This document shows, piece after piece, positions 42,217 through 53,107 of a stretch of DNA of 64,000 bases. The DNA is from Bog-756 sp963777665 (lineage in GTDB: Bacteria > Actinomycetota > Acidimicrobiia > Acidimicrobiales > RAAP-2): the NCBI GenBank assembly GCA_963777665.1, contig CAVZRJ010000012.1, positions 124,001-188,000 on the forward strand, written 5' to 3'. Both the position numbers and the translations under genes were made by a program. The notes beneath the pieces are model-generated. The model ran no database searches and was not told where the DNA came from. It saw only the letters and a program-made list of their open reading frames with translations. Position 1 is the stretch's first letter, and the number at the start of each line of letters is the position of its first letter.

Positions 42217-42655
42217 CTAGTGGGCGGTGGGTAGCAGGTCCGTGTCGCGCACGCGCCGGGCGAGTGCCTCGAGCAGCTTGCGCATCACCGGGGGTGCCTT
42301 GGCCGTCAGCTTGAACAAGTCGGCGCGGTCCAGCTCGAGCACCTCGAGGTCGCTGGTCGCGAGTCACCGTGGCCGAGCGTGGCTCGCCGTCGATCAGGGA
42401 GAGCTCGCCGACCACGTCGCCCGGGCCCAGGAGTACCCGGCGCTTGCCGTCTCGAAGCATCTCTGCCCTCCCGGTGACGATGATGAAGGCGAGCCCGCCG
42501 GCCGCGCCCTGGCGGGTCATCACGGTGCCCTTCTTGAGCTCGGCCGGCACCGTGAGGGCGGCGACCTGACCAAGCTGCCTCTTGCTGCAGGTCGCAAACA
42601 GCGGAATGTGCCCGAGGAGCTCAATCTTGCGAGCACGTCCGACGGATCCGATCAT
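42217..42655 (-). CDS. Cyclic nucleotide-binding (CRP-like) domain protein (one frameshift)
   Basis: From ATG 42655: IELLGHIPLFATCSKRQLGQVAALT, LKKGTVMTRQGAAGGLAFIIVTGRAEM, VLLGPGDVVGELSLIDGEPRSATV is a cAMP/cGMP-binding beta-barrel (phosphate-binding cassette GELSLIDGEPRSA). At about 42360 one extra base shifts the frame; removing it gives TATSDLEVLELDRADLF...MRKLLEALARRVRDTD and a TAG at 42217. There is no DNA-binding domain after the barrel, so it is a stand-alone sensor of ~146 residues. Its partner is unknown. Confidence 0.75.
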
Positions 42656-42796
42656 CGCCACCCAGATTACCGAGCGTCGGGACTGCCGCGCCCGCTCCTG
42701 ACCCTGCGAAGAAGACCGAGGGCGGCCGCTGTTGGCTCGGGCAGGTTACGGATGAAGTGCTCGGGGTATGACCCACGCCACACAGAAGGGGGACGC

Positions 42797-43685
42797 ATGA
42801 CCCCGGGGGTCGACGGAGGCAACACGACGGGGCGTGCTCGACGAGGGCGCGCAGCCCTCGATCGACGCGCCGGCGTGGGGGACCGAGGAAGTCTGGAAGG
42901 TGGTCGCCAAGGTGACCGCGGCCCTCGCGGTCCTCGGTGACCTCTTCGCCATGCTGGTCGACGCCGTGTGGTCGACCGCCGGTGCTGTCGTCCACCGCCG
43001 GTTCTCGTGGGCGGAGTTCGTCGAGCAGAGCTGGTTCCTGATCTCGGTGACCGTACTGCCGACGATCCTGATCGCCATCCCATTCGGCCTGGTCCTGGTG
43101 CTGGAGGTGGGAGGCCTCGCCGTCCAGATCGGCGCCAACGCCATCGTCGGCGCGGTCGACGCCATCGGCATCGTCCGGGAGGCGGCGCCGGTGATCACCG
43201 CGATCATCCTGTCCGGGGCCGGCGGCTCCGCCATCTGCTCGGACCTCGGATCGCGCACCATGCGCGACGAGATATCGGCAATGTGGGTCATGGCGGTCGA
43301 CCCGATCGAGCGACTGGTCGCACCCCGGGTGCTGGCCACGGTGGTGGTGGCGTTGCTGCTCAACGGCATCGTGGCGTTCGCCGGCATCATGAGCGGCTAC
43401 CTGGCGGCCGTGTACATCCTCCACACCAGCGCCGGCGGGTTCCTCAACTCCTTCAGCACCTTCGCCCAGCCGGCCGACGCCATCGAGTCGATGTTCAAGG
43501 CGGGCCTGTTCGGCTTGTTCGCCGCTGTGGTTGCCTCCCACCAGGGCCTGAACGCCAAGAGGGGCCCGGCAGGAGTGGGCGAGGCCGTCAACCGGTCGGT
43601 CGTGATCACCGGCGTCGGTCTGTTCATCCTGAATCTGCTGGTGACCGATGTGTTCCTGGCCATCGTCCCCCCGAGGATCCTCTGA
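42797..43685 (+). CDS. yrbEA: MlaE/YrbE-type ABC permease, first subunit (frameshift near start)
   Basis: ATG 42797 with GAAGGGGG upstream reads MTPGVDGGNTTG; near 42834 one extra base shifts to LLDEGAQPSIDAP, after which the frame is clean to 43685. Five hydrophobic segments and the MlaE signature (FLISVTVLPTILIAIPFG, VREAAPVITAIILSGAGGSAICSDLGSRTMRDEISAMWVM) identify a Mce-complex permease. It starts the yrbE-mce operon and its TGA overlaps the next ATG by one base. Confidence 0.88.
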
Positions 43686-44594
43686 TGGGACTGCTGGTGA
43701 CCGACCGGCTGCCGGTCGCCGAGGGGTCGACGGCGTCGCGGGTCGCCGCCGCGACAAGACGGGTGGCGTTCCACTCCGTCAATGTCGGCTACCGCATCCG
43801 CAACCAACTCATCTGGCTCGGGGAGCTGCTGGTCTTCGTCGATCAAGGTCGTCCGCGCCATTCCGACCGTCCTGCGCCACCACCGCCGCGAGCTGTGGCG
43901 CCTGATCGCCGAGGTCACCTTCGGCGGCGGGGTCCTCGCCATCGCGGCGAGCACCATCCTCGTCTCCGCTCTTCTGGCCTCCGTGGTCGGTGTCCAGCTC
44001 GGGATCGAGGGGCTCCAGGGACTCAACATCATCGGCCTCGCCCCGCTGGCCGGCTTGCTGTCCGCCTTCGCCAACACCCGCGAGCTGTCGCCGCTCCTCG
44101 CCGGCTACGGGCTGGCCGCGGTGATGGGGTGCAAGTTCACCGCCGAACTCGGTGCCATGCGGGTGAACGAGGAGATCGACGCCCTGGAGGTCATGTCGAT
44201 ACCGTCGTTGCCCTACCTGGTCACCACCAGGCTCCTCGCCGCCCTCGCCGCGGTCATCCCGCTGTACCTGCTGGCCCTGTCCGGTGCGTACCTGGCGACG
44301 CAGTTCGCTGTGCTGACCATCGCCCATCAGGGCTCGGGAACCTACCTCCACTACTTCTACCTGTTCCTCAACCGGCGCGACGTCTTCTACTCGGTGCTGA
44401 AGGTGGTGGTCTTCGCCATCCTGGTCACCATCATCCACTGCTACTACGGGATGACGGCATCGGGGGGACCCGAAGGCGTCGGCCGGGCGACCGGGCGCGC
44501 CGTCCGGACCAGCACCGTGGTCATCGCCATCTCCGACATGCTGATGACCCTCCTCTTCTGGGGAGTGTCGGTCCCGGTGAAGGTGACCGGGTGA
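43685..44594 (+). CDS. yrbEB: MlaE/YrbE-type ABC permease, second subunit (one frameshift)
   Basis: ATG 43685 (overlapping TGATG) reads MGLLVTDRLPVAEG ... GELLVFV, then one extra base near 43838 and the other frame continues KVVRAIPTVLRHHRRELWRL. The rest is clean: TFGGGVLAIAASTILVS, NTRELSPLLAGYGLAAVMGCKFTAELGAMRVNEEIDALEVM is the conserved MlaE core (E..AM..EEIDALEVM). Pairs with YrbEA as the membrane core of the Mce transporter. Stop overlaps the GTG of mceA. Confidence 0.88.
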
Positions 44595-45953
44595 GCCTCG
44601 AGGCCCCTCCTGCTCCGGAGCAGGGATCGGTTCCCGCCGTCGTCGGCGACGGTCCTCACCCGCAGGTCGTGGCGCCTCATGGCACTGGGGGGCGTGCTGG
44701 TCGGCGTCGCTCGTCGCCGTCGTCGTCATCGTCCTCGAGTCCTTCGGCGGCGCCTTCTCGACCTACGCCACTGGCCGAGGCGCAGCTCCCGGCGTCGTCC
44801 ACCGCGGTTGCGTTGGGAGCGCCGGTCGAATATCGCAACGTGACCGTCGGCACCGTCGCCAGCCAGGGGCGATCGGCCCCGGGCGGTCTGGTGGACGCTG
44901 ACCCTTCACCTGCAGCGTCCGATGCTGCAGGTGATCCCTGCACAGGTGCAGGCCACCGAGACGCCGGTCTCGTTCTTCGGGGACCCGTATGTCGAGCTGG
45001 TACCGCCCACCCATCCCGGTACGGCCCGACTCCGACCGGGCGCCATCATCCCCGCGCTGCAGGTCGGCCAGACGGGTTCGCTGCAGGCCACCCTCGGGAG
45101 CCTCGACACCCTCCTCATCAAGCTTCAGCCCGCCGAGCTCGATGCCGCGCTGACCGCCCTGGCCGGCTCGCTGCAGGGCAACGGGACATCGCTCGGGCAC
45201 AACCTCGTCCGAGCCAACACCTACTTCGAGCAGATGCTGCCGCTGTGGCCGACCGTCGTGTCCAACCTGGACACGCTGGTGCCGGTGGCCAACCAGTTCG
45301 CCGCCTCCACACCCGACATCCTGCAGATCCTGGCCAACCAGACCGTCACCGCCAACACCGTCAACCACCAGGCTGCGGGGGTCCGCCAGGCCATCGGAGG
45401 CGGCGAGGTCCTCGCCGGCCAGGCGGCCCAGCTCCTCGACGGCCATCCAGCAGCCATTCGCCGTCCTGGCTGCCGACTCCGGTCCGTTCCTGACCGCCCT
45501 CTCGCAGAACCCGAACGAGATCTCCCAGCTCCTCACGGGCCTCGATGCCTGGGCCAACGCCTGGATCGCCGCCGAGGCATCGGGGCCGTACCTCCAGCTG
45601 ACCCAGACCGAGGTCGTCGCCAATCCCGCCGACCTCGGTCTGGCCGTGCTCGGTGGGCCACAGGCCGCCGCCTATCTGTCGGCCGGCCTGGGGCCGGGCT
45701 ACGTGAACCCGCCGACGTATTCCTCGGCCGGTCCTCGGTCACGCCGACCTGACGTCATCTCCGACTCGACCGCCACTCCTCGGGCTCCGTCGTGGCCTCG
45801 ACGGCCGGGCACGCTCCGGCACTGGTCGTAGCCGAACCCGCCCAGTCCCAGGCCGTCTCGCAGATCGTCACCGCGGTGAGCGGTTCGACGCCTTCCTCGT
45901 CCGCCGTCTCCACGCTGCTGCTGTCGCCCGTGCTCGAGGGCCTGGTCACCTGA
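44591..45953 (+). CDS. mceA: Mce family protein A (many frameshifts)
   Basis: GTG 44591 (GTGA overlap) opens VSLEAPPAPEQG. The coding frame then steps at about 44665, 44708, 44770, 44893 and 45440, each as one extra base, and at about 45733-45780 as mixed one-base changes. Repaired, it shows the N-terminal membrane anchor (LMALGGVLVGV then LVAVVVIVLESF), the Mce/MlaD domain (ALGAPVEYRNVTVGTVAS, VTLHLQRPMLQVIP, FFGDPYVELVPPTHPGTARL), a long helical region (LDTLLIKLQPAELDAALTALAGSLQGN) and an end SGSTPSSSAV...VLEGLVT. About 450 residues. The periplasm-facing hexamer ring subunit for lipid passage. Confidence 0.82.
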
Positions 45954-45955
45954 TC

Positions 45956-47051
45956 ATGAGATCGCGCCATCCCCGCCCGGGACTCCCCGGCACCGTCGTG
46001 AAGGTGGTCGTGTTCACCGTCGTCTCGGTGATCGTCACCTCGATCGTGATCTCGACGCTTGCTCGACGTGAACACCCACGCCGCCACCGGCTATGTCGCC
46101 GAGTTCTCCAACGCATCCGAGCTGCAGCCCGGCGACACGGTCCGCATCGCCGGCGTCGAGGTGGGCAAGGTCGGCGCGGTGACCCTGCAGGGCAACCGCG
46201 CCGAGTGTCTCGTTCAGCGTCGACAACTCGCAGCAGCTCACCACCACGACGCTCGCCGCCATCCACTTCGAGAACCTCCTCGGGCCAGCGCTTCCTCGCC
46301 ATTCTCCCCGGAGCGTCCGGGGGCAAGCCCCTGCCCCCCGGAGGGGTCATCCCGGTCTCGCACACCACGCCGGCGATCGACCTGACCGCGGTGTTCGACG
46401 GCTTCCAGCCCCTCTTCTCCGCCCTCTCGCCCGACCAGGTGAACCAACTGGCCGGGTCGATCATCGACGTCTTCCAGGGCGAGTCGGGGACCGTCTCGAA
46501 CATCGTGGCGCAGACGGCGGCCCTGACCAACAACCTCGCCGATCGCCAACAGGTGATCGACACCCTTCTCAACAGCCTGTCGAGCCTGCTCGACACCGTG
46601 GGGGTCCACGACACCCAGCTCGGCCAGCTGATCGGGAACTTCGACACCCTGATGACGGGTCTGGCCGGGTCGCGCGCGCAGCTCGGCTCGGCGATCGACA
46701 ACCTGGCCACGGCGGAGAGCACGACGAGCAGTCTGCTCAACGAGGCACAGCCGACACTCAACCAGGACATCCAGGCCTTGTCCGTGGCCGTCCAGTCCCT
46801 GTCAGCGAATCAGACGGGTCTCGACGGCGTCCTCACAGGCTTCCCCGGTCTGGTCGAACACGCTGACCAAGATCCAGAGCTCGGGCAACTGGATCAACGT
46901 CTACCTCTGCAACCTGACGATCAACGTGTCGGGGCAGCTCGACATCTCCCTCGTCCCCGGCGTGAGCCCCACCAACCAGTACCCGAACCCGGTGACCCTT
47001 CCGTCCGGAGCGGTCGGCGATCAGACCCGTCACACAGCGAGTTGCTCGTGA
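45956..47051 (+). CDS. mceB: Mce family protein B (four frameshifts)
   Basis: ATG 45956. Anchor VVKVVVFTVVSVIVTSIVIST, then single-base steps near 46055, 46207, 46290 and 46858. Mce core LDVNTHAATGYVAEFSNASELQPGDTVRIAGVEVGKVGAV, then SFSVDNSQQLTTTTLAAIHFENLLG and QRFLAILPGASGG; helical part NLADRQQVIDTLLNSLSSLLDTVG. The end GNWINVYLCNLTINVSG and VSPTNQYPNPVTLPS is typical for MceB. About 365 residues. Stop overlaps mceC's GTG. Confidence 0.85.
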
Positions 47052-48069
47052 AACGCTTCCGCGAGCGCAACCGGGCCACTGACCGGCCTCGTCGGGGTCG
47101 TTGTCGTGACCTGTCTGGTCGTCGGAGCGCTGCAGTTCCAACGGCTCCCCCTCATCCACGACAACGCCACCTACCAGGCGGACTTCGCCGACGCCGGAGG
47201 CCTCGCCACCGGTGACATCGTCACCGTCGACGGCGTGAAGGTGGGGTCGATCACCGGCATGGCCCTCGACGGCGACCGGGTCCGGGTCACCTTCACCGTG
47301 ACCGGCGCCAGCCTCGGATCGACGACGACGGCCGCCGCCGAGGTGCTCAGCCCGGTCGGGACCGAGTACATGGAGCTCGTCCCCTCGGGCGCCGGTTCGA
47401 CTCAACGGGCCGATCCCCCTGTCCCGAACCAGCGTGCCCTACAACCTGGTCACCGCCTTGTCCGGGCTGGGTTCGCAGATCCAGCACTACAACCTCCCCC
47501 AGCTCGAGCACGCCCTTCAGGTGGGTAGCCAGGACTTGAACGGCACGCAGGTCAGCGAGACGACCAGCGCCTTCCAGGGTCTGGCCGACATCTCGCGGGT
47601 GATCGGCAACGAGGGAAGCGTCCCTCGCCACCATCGTCTCCGCAGGGAGCGGCGCTGAGCGGCGTCCTCTCGCAGCGGAGCCACCAGCTCTTCGACCTCT
47701 TCGGCCAGAGCAACCTGGTGCTGTCCGTGCTCCAGCAGCGTCGGGCGGCCATCGACCAGCTCCTCGCCGCCACGTCGTCGCTGAGCCAGCAGATCACCTC
47801 GATCCTGTCGGTCAACCGGCCGGCGCTCACCACACTGCTGCAGGATCTCCAGTCCGTGTCGGCCGTCCTGGCCAAGGACAGCAACGACTTCGGGCAGGCG
47901 ATCCCGGTCCTCGCCGCCTTCAGCCGGTATTCGGCCAACGCCACCGGCTCGGGCGCCTTCGTCGACGTCGCGGTGCCCACACTGCTCGTTCCCGACAACC
48001 TGGCGGTCCAGTGCTCGGCGTCCGGGGCCTTTCCGAGCAGCCAACCCGCAGGTGGGATGCCGGCCATGA
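47048..48069 (+). CDS. mceC: Mce family protein C (about five frameshifts)
   Basis: GTG 47048 reads VKRFRERNRAT, shifting near 47086 into TGLVGVVVVTCLVVGALQFQ, the anchor. The Mce domain (YQADFADAGGLATGDIVTVDGVKVGSITGMALDG, AAEVLSPVGTEYMELVPSG) continues to 47402, then further steps near 47625, 47650 and between 48000 and 48060. The helical tail includes SVLQQRRAAIDQLLAATSSLSQQI and AIPVLAAFSRYSANATGSG. TGA 48067 in the shifted frame overlaps the next ATG (ATGA), which fixes the end. About 340 residues. Confidence 0.82.
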
Positions 48070-49299
48070 CCCCGGACGTCCGCCCCTCGGGCCCCGGTGG
48101 GTTGGCCGGGCCGGCAGGCTCGCCGGCTCGTTCCGCTCGCCCGAGGTACCTGGTGCCTGCGGCGGCGGTGCTCGCGCTCCTGGTCATCGGGGGGATCGTC
48201 GCCCTCGTGACGGGCGGCGCCTCTCCCATGACCATCTCCGCCCAGTTCGCCACCGCCCCGGGCCTCTACCCGGGCAACTCGGTCGACATCCTCGGCATGC
48301 CGGTCGGGAAGGTCACCAAGGTCACGCCGGGTCCGACTTACGGTGACCGTGGTGATGCAGGTGCCCGCCGGCACGCCGGTCCCCGCCGGAGCCGACGCCC
48401 TGCTCATGGCGCCCCAGGTGGTCAACGACCGCTACGTCCAGCTCAATCCCGGCCTACAGCGGTGGACCGCGGATGTCGGACGGTGCCGTCATTCCCGACT
48501 GTCGCGGACGGCCGTGCCCATCTCGGTGGACGAGATCGTCGACAGCCTCGACCAGCTGGCCGAGGCCCTCGGTCCCAACGGCGCCAACGCCCACGGTGCC
48601 CTGTCCGCCTTCGTCGCCAGCTCCGCTCACGCCTTCGGCGGCGACGGCGCCGCACTGCACTCGACCTTGGTCTCCTTGGGCGGGGCCCTCGACGCGCTCT
48701 CGTCCAAGAGCCCACAGTTGACCGCGCTGTTCGACAACCTGGGGAACCTCAGCCAGGTGGCCTCCCAGTACACGAGCACCTACCAGGCGTTCGCCAACAA
48801 CCTGGCTGCGGTGAGCACCGATCTGGCCGCCGACGACGCCAACATCGGTGCCACGCTGGCCAACCTCCAGCGGGCGCTGTTGGCGCTGGCCCAGTTCACC
48901 GCGACCAACTCCTCCGCCCTCGGGACCAGCGTCACCAACCTCGACGCCTTCGCCGGTGCCGTCGCCGCCAAGCAGCAGTCGCTGGCCCAGGCGCTCGAGA
49001 CGCTCCCGACCGCCCTGGACAACATCGCGCAGGCCGTCGACCCGAACGCGCCCGGTGGTCCGGCCCTCCGGGCGCGCCTCGATCCGATGGGCAACTCGGC
49101 CGGGCTTCTCCCAGTCGGTGTGCGGCAACTGCGCTCCTGCGACTCCTGCTGCTCTCCATCGACCGGTCGCAGGACAAGGACCCGACCATCGACCTCGGTT
49201 GCGGGGTGAACGGCCTGCTGGCCGGCCTTCCCACCCCACCCGGCGCGTCGGCGGGCCCGAACCTTTCGCTCAGCGCCGCTGGTCGGAGGCCAGCCGTGA
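48066..49299 (+). CDS. mceD: Mce family protein D (several frameshifts)
   Basis: ATG 48066 (ATGA overlap). A Pro/Gly start, anchor YLVPAAAVLALLVIGGIVALV, Mce domain QFATAPGLYPGNSVDILGMPVGKVTKVTP, step near 48346 to VTVVMQVPAGTPVPAGADALLMAPQVV, then steps near 48455 (YSGGPRMSDGAVIP) and 48500 (SRTAVPISVDEIVDSLDQLAEALG). The helical tail runs to 49090, steps near 49097, 49130 and 49280, and ends LGCGVNGLLAGLP. ~410 residues. The final TGA at 49297-49299 overlaps GTG of mceE. Confidence 0.82.
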
Positions 49300-50438
49300 C
49301 CCGCGGTCATCCCCGAGGAGCCAACGCCGCCCCCGGGACCCCGGCAGGCGGTAGCCATCGACGTCGGCAACGGATCCGGTGCGCGGGCCGGGTGAGACGG
49401 TGGGCGGCTTTGGCGATGACCATCGGCACCGCCGTCGCGCTCAGTGGCTGCGCCCTCAGCCTGCAGTCCCTGCCCAAGGTCAGTGGCGTCACCGCCGCCA
49501 CCTATCCGGTGTACGCCGTGTTCTCCAACGTCCTCAACCTGCCCGACGACGCCCAGGTCCGTATCGGCGCCCAAGTCGTCGGCCAGGTGGGAGCCATCTC
49601 CACCAAGAACTTCCAGGCCGACCTGACCCTGGACATCAAGACAGTCCGTCCGGCTGCCGGTCGGCACCACCGCTCAGGTCCGCTTCGACGATCCGCTGGG
49701 CGACGAGTACATCCTGCTCCAGCCGCCAACCGTCCTGCCGACAGGGGTCGGCGAGGAGAGCAGCCGGTTCCTCGTCGTCGGGAGCGCGGATCCCCGACAG
49801 CTCGACGAGCACCGCACCGAGCGTCGAGGACACGTTCGGCGCCCTCTCCCTCGTGCTCAACGGTGGGGGGATCAACCAGCTGCAGACCATCATCAGCGAG
49901 CTCAACAACACCTTCAACGGCAACCAGGCGCCGATCCGCTCCTTCCTGACCACCATCGACAACGGCGTGAGCTCCCTGTCCGGTGGGAGGCCGGCCATCG
50001 ACGGCGCCCTGGCGTCCATCTCCAACCTGTCCAGCAAGCTGAACGCCGGAGGCCCGACCATCGCCACCGGGATCAGCACGATCGCACCGGCCGTCGGGGT
50101 GCTGGCCGGCGAGAACAAGCAGATCTCGGGGCTGCTCGACCAGCTGTCCAACCTGGGAGCGGCGGGCGCGGCCGATCGCCCAACAGAGCGGACAGAACGC
50201 GGTGGTCGACGCCCAGGACCTGTTGCCGGTCGTCCAGCAGCTCGATTCGGTGTCGTCCCAGCTCGCCCCCGACCTGAGCGCCCTGGCCGCCTTCGAGGCC
50301 GAGACACCCAAGATCGCACCGGGTGACTACCTGCAGGTCCGCGCCGTGGTCAACGTGCTGCTGCCCGCCGGCGGGTTCGAGCCCTCGCTCCCTGCCGTCG
50401 ATCAGCCGGCACGGCGACGTCCGGATCCGATCGGTTGA
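49296..50438 (+). CDS. mceE: Mce family protein E, lipoprotein (about three frameshifts)
   Basis: GTG 49296. After an Arg-rich leader comes a lipoprotein signal (AALAMTIGTAVALSGCAL, lipobox LSGC), as in mycobacterial MceE/LprK. The Mce core follows (YPVYAVFSNVLNLPDDAQVRIGAQVVGQVGAIS), with steps near 49655 (LPVGTTAQVRFDDPLGDEYILLQP), 49790 (RIPDSSTSTAPSVEDTFGAL) and 50165 (RPIAQQSGQNAVVDAQD). The end at 50438 is uncertain because the last residues (ARRRPDPIG) look out of frame. ~380 residues. Confidence 0.8.
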
Positions 50439-50498
50439 CCGGGGGACCAGGCCGTGTCCGGCCTCCTCACCGCAGGCGCATGTGTGATCGAGTCGAGC

Positions 50499-51589
50499 AT
50501 GAAACACAACCTTCTCCCGCGGATGATCGCCTTGGCGGTGGTCGTCGTCCTCGGCGTCTACTACATCGCGTTCGACGTCATGCAGTACCACGTCACCGTC
50601 GCAACCGTTCTCGGTGACCGTCCTCATGCCGAGCGCCGGCGGGTTGTACTCGGGGGCCGACGTGACCTACAGGGGGGTGCAGGTCGGAACGGTGACCGCC
50701 CTCCACCTCGGTCCGCGGGACGTGGCGGCCACGCTTGGGATCGATGCAGGTCAGCGCATCCCGGACAACGGTCCGGTCCGGGTCAAGGAGCTGTCCGCCC
50801 TGGGCGAGCAGTACCTCGACCTCCAGCCGGTCAGCGCGTCCGGGCCCGACCTGGGCCCGGGAACCGTCATCCCGCCCACCAGGGTGATCCTGCCCACGCC
50901 CATCGGGACGTCCCTGATCGACCTCAACACGATGCTCCAGAGCATCAACCCGAACGACCTGCAGACCGACGAGAACTTCTTCGCCAGCGCATTCGTCGGT
51001 ACCGGTCCCGATCTCCGGTCGATCATCGTGACCGGTCAACGGCTCTTCGACGCACTCGTCGCCGCCCAGCCGGAGACGGTGAACCTGGTCGTCGACGGTC
51101 AGACCGACCTGCGGACGCTGCAGGCGACGGATGGCGACCTGGCCACGTTCGCGCAGGGCCTCGCTTCGGTGACCGGGCAGCTGCGCACGTCCAATACAGA
51201 TGTCCAGGCACTGATCCGGAACAGCCAGGCGGCCGAGCAGCAGCTCAACCCGCTTCCTGGCCGCCGACAGTGCGCAGATCACCGCACTGGTGTCGAACCT
51301 GGCCACCGACTCCCAGGTGACCGATCAGAACCAGCAGGGTCTCCGGGCCCTCTTCCAGTTGCTGCCCGTCGTCTCGCAGGATCTGGCGTCGGTGGTGGGC
51401 GGCGGCCAGGTGCACGGGGAGCTGGACATCAACACGGCCGATCCGGTGTGTCCCTACATCCCGGGCAGTCAGATGCCCGGTCCGACCCAGCAGGTGAACA
51501 GTCCATCACTGTCCAACGCCTGCCCGATGGTGCTGCCGGGCATGCTGCAGCGGGGAGCGAACAGCCATTCCAACGGATCGGGAGGTTGA
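50499..51589 (+). CDS. mceF: Mce family protein F (two frameshifts)
   Basis: ATG 50499 reads MKHNLLPRMIALAVVVVLGVYYIAFDVMQYHVT; a step near 50592 leads to QPFSVTVLMPSAGGLYSGADVTYRGVQVGTVTALHLG, and another near 51255 to RFLAADSAQITALVSNLATDSQVTDQ. ALGEQYLDLQPVSASGPDL is typical of the Mce domain. The C-terminal GELDINTADPVCPYIPGSQMP is a recognisable MceF ending. ~363 residues. A GTG at 50454 is an alternative upstream start. Last of the six mce genes. Confidence 0.85.
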
Positions 51590-51714
51590 GCCCCGGGTGG
51601 CCGGCACCACCGCACATCCGTCGGCCACGGGCGGGAGGTTTGGGTCCGACCCGATTTGGAAATAGCTGGCAGGTAACAAGAAGAACGCACTGCTGGCCAA
51701 AGGGGGGAGAGAGA

Positions 51715-53049
51715 GTGCGAACCCAGCATGAGGGGTCGCGGCTGAAGGGAAGTGACGACCTGCGCAGGCACCGGAGGCGGGCCGTCCACATGCTCCCTGG
51801 AGCCATCATCGTGTTGGCGGTCGGATCCCTCCTCTTGGTTCTCTTCGTTGTGCCCGTGGCCGTTCCCGTCGGCGCTGGACATGCCCCCTCCGTCCGACGC
51901 ACCGCGGCCCCCCGCCCGGACTCGCCGATCAGACGGCTCGACTCCTCGACCGTCCGCCGCGCCATGGCCGACCTCTCCCGGGCGCAGGTCGGCACGGTCG
52001 CCCGGCTGACGGCATTGATGACCGGGCCCGGCATGCCGGCCTGCGCCCCGCCGCCGGTTCCGGCGCCCACCTTCCCACCGGGCAGCGCCTACGGTGTCCC
52101 CTTCCTCGCCGCCATCACCAATGGTCAGGTCCTGGCCGGCTACGACGCATGGACCGCCAACCACCTGGTCTGGAAGGTGCAGAACACGACGTTCAATCTC
52201 TATCCGTGGCAGTCGAAGATCTCCGGCATCACCGGGTGGGTGACGGGACTGCTCCAGCTCCCCAGCCTGACGGCCCAGATTCCCCCCCAGGACGTGGTGT
52301 TCTGCGACAATCAGGGAGGAGCGAGTTGTCTGTCGGCCAACTGGCCCGTCGGGCAGTGCATCGAGATCGAGGCCCAGTACGGGCCCTCACCGGCCAGCTT
52401 GACGCCACCGCCGGCCATCGGGAGTTATCACCCCGAAGGTGTCCGGTGCAGCAGCTACTCGACTCCCACATTCGAGTGCTTCCCCTATGTCGTGAGCCTG
52501 ACGCCGGTCGGGACGACCTCATTGGCTGTCACCGGCGTCCAGCCCGACGGTGCCCTCGAGCTCAGCGTGTCGACGGCGGCGGCAACGACGGTCAGCGAGT
52601 TTCCGCCACCGCCGTCCACGGTGTCGTTCACCTGTCAGGGGGCCCCTGTCGCGGTCACCCTTTCCACCCAGGCTGCCGGGCTGCCGACCACCGCGCCTGG
52701 AGCGCCGGCTCCGCCCAACACCGACGACCGGGTTCTCCAGACGCCGGCACAGCCCCTCACCGGTCCGTTGGCCAGCGCCACCAGCACGGTGGCCAGCAAT
52801 GGCTTCGGCGTGCCGGCGTTCTTCCCGAGCCCCAGTGGCAGCCCGTGTTCCGTCTTCCTGGCGTTCAGCCTCAACACCTATGCCGGCGGGTGGGACTACA
52901 AGTTCGCGGACCAGAGCGAGGGCCGCTACTACATCGACGGCGGCACCAATCCGATCAGCGCGGAGCCCGGTTGGGCCCAGTTCACAGCGAACACCACCGT
53001 CGTCACGCTCGGACTGCCGACCGGCCCGCCGCCCGGCTTCAGCTTCTGA
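51715..53049 (+). CDS. Membrane-anchored/secreted Mce-operon protein, C-terminal NxFxVP domain
   Basis: 444 residues from GTG 51715 with AGGGGGGAGAG upstream. A single N-terminal membrane segment (MLPGAIIVLAVGSLLLVLFVVPVAV), then an extracytoplasmic region with several Cys (VVFCDNQGGASCL, GQCIEIEAQYG, VRCSSYSTPTFECFPY). Its C-terminal part, LTGPLASATSTVASNGFGVPAFFPSPSGSPC, matches by eye the end of the secreted protein at 56042 (LTGPLTDTTGTLSSNAFAVPALQPSPTC). It lies between mceF and mceG and so probably belongs to the transporter locus. No known family recognised. Confidence 0.7.
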   Translation: MRTQHEGSRLKGSDDLRRHRRRAVHMLPGAIIVLAVGSLLLVLFVVPVAVPVGAGHAPSVRRTAAPRPDSPIRRLDSSTVRRAMADLSRAQVGTVARLTALMTGPGMPACAPPPVPAPTFPPGSAYGVPFLAAITNGQVLAGYDAWTANHLVWKVQNTTFNLYPWQSKISGITGWVTGLLQLPSLTAQIPPQDVVFCDNQGGASCLSANWPVGQCIEIEAQYGPSPASLTPPPAIGSYHPEGVRCSSYSTPTFECFPYVVSLTPVGTTSLAVTGVQPDGALELSVSTAAATTVSEFPPPPSTVSFTCQGAPVAVTLSTQAAGLPTTAPGAPAPPNTDDRVLQTPAQPLTGPLASATSTVASNGFGVPAFFPSPSGSPCSVFLAFSLNTYAGGWDYKFADQSEGRYYIDGGTNPISAEPGWAQFTANTTVVTLGLPTGPPPGFSF

Positions 53050-53107
53050 ATCGTTCGACGTGTCTACCGGATCACCTGTCATGGCGAAGTTGGGAGGAAT
53101 GGAGACG

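Noticed and set aside
47056..47060. Programmed frameshifting as an explanation for mce frame changes
   Set aside because: The sites share no slippery sequence or downstream structure, and there are several per gene.
42797..51589. Calling the whole yrbE-mce operon a set of pseudogenes
   Set aside because: All gene boundaries, start/stop overlaps and motifs are preserved once single extra bases are removed, and the changes are biased to insertions, so sequence error is more likely than decay.
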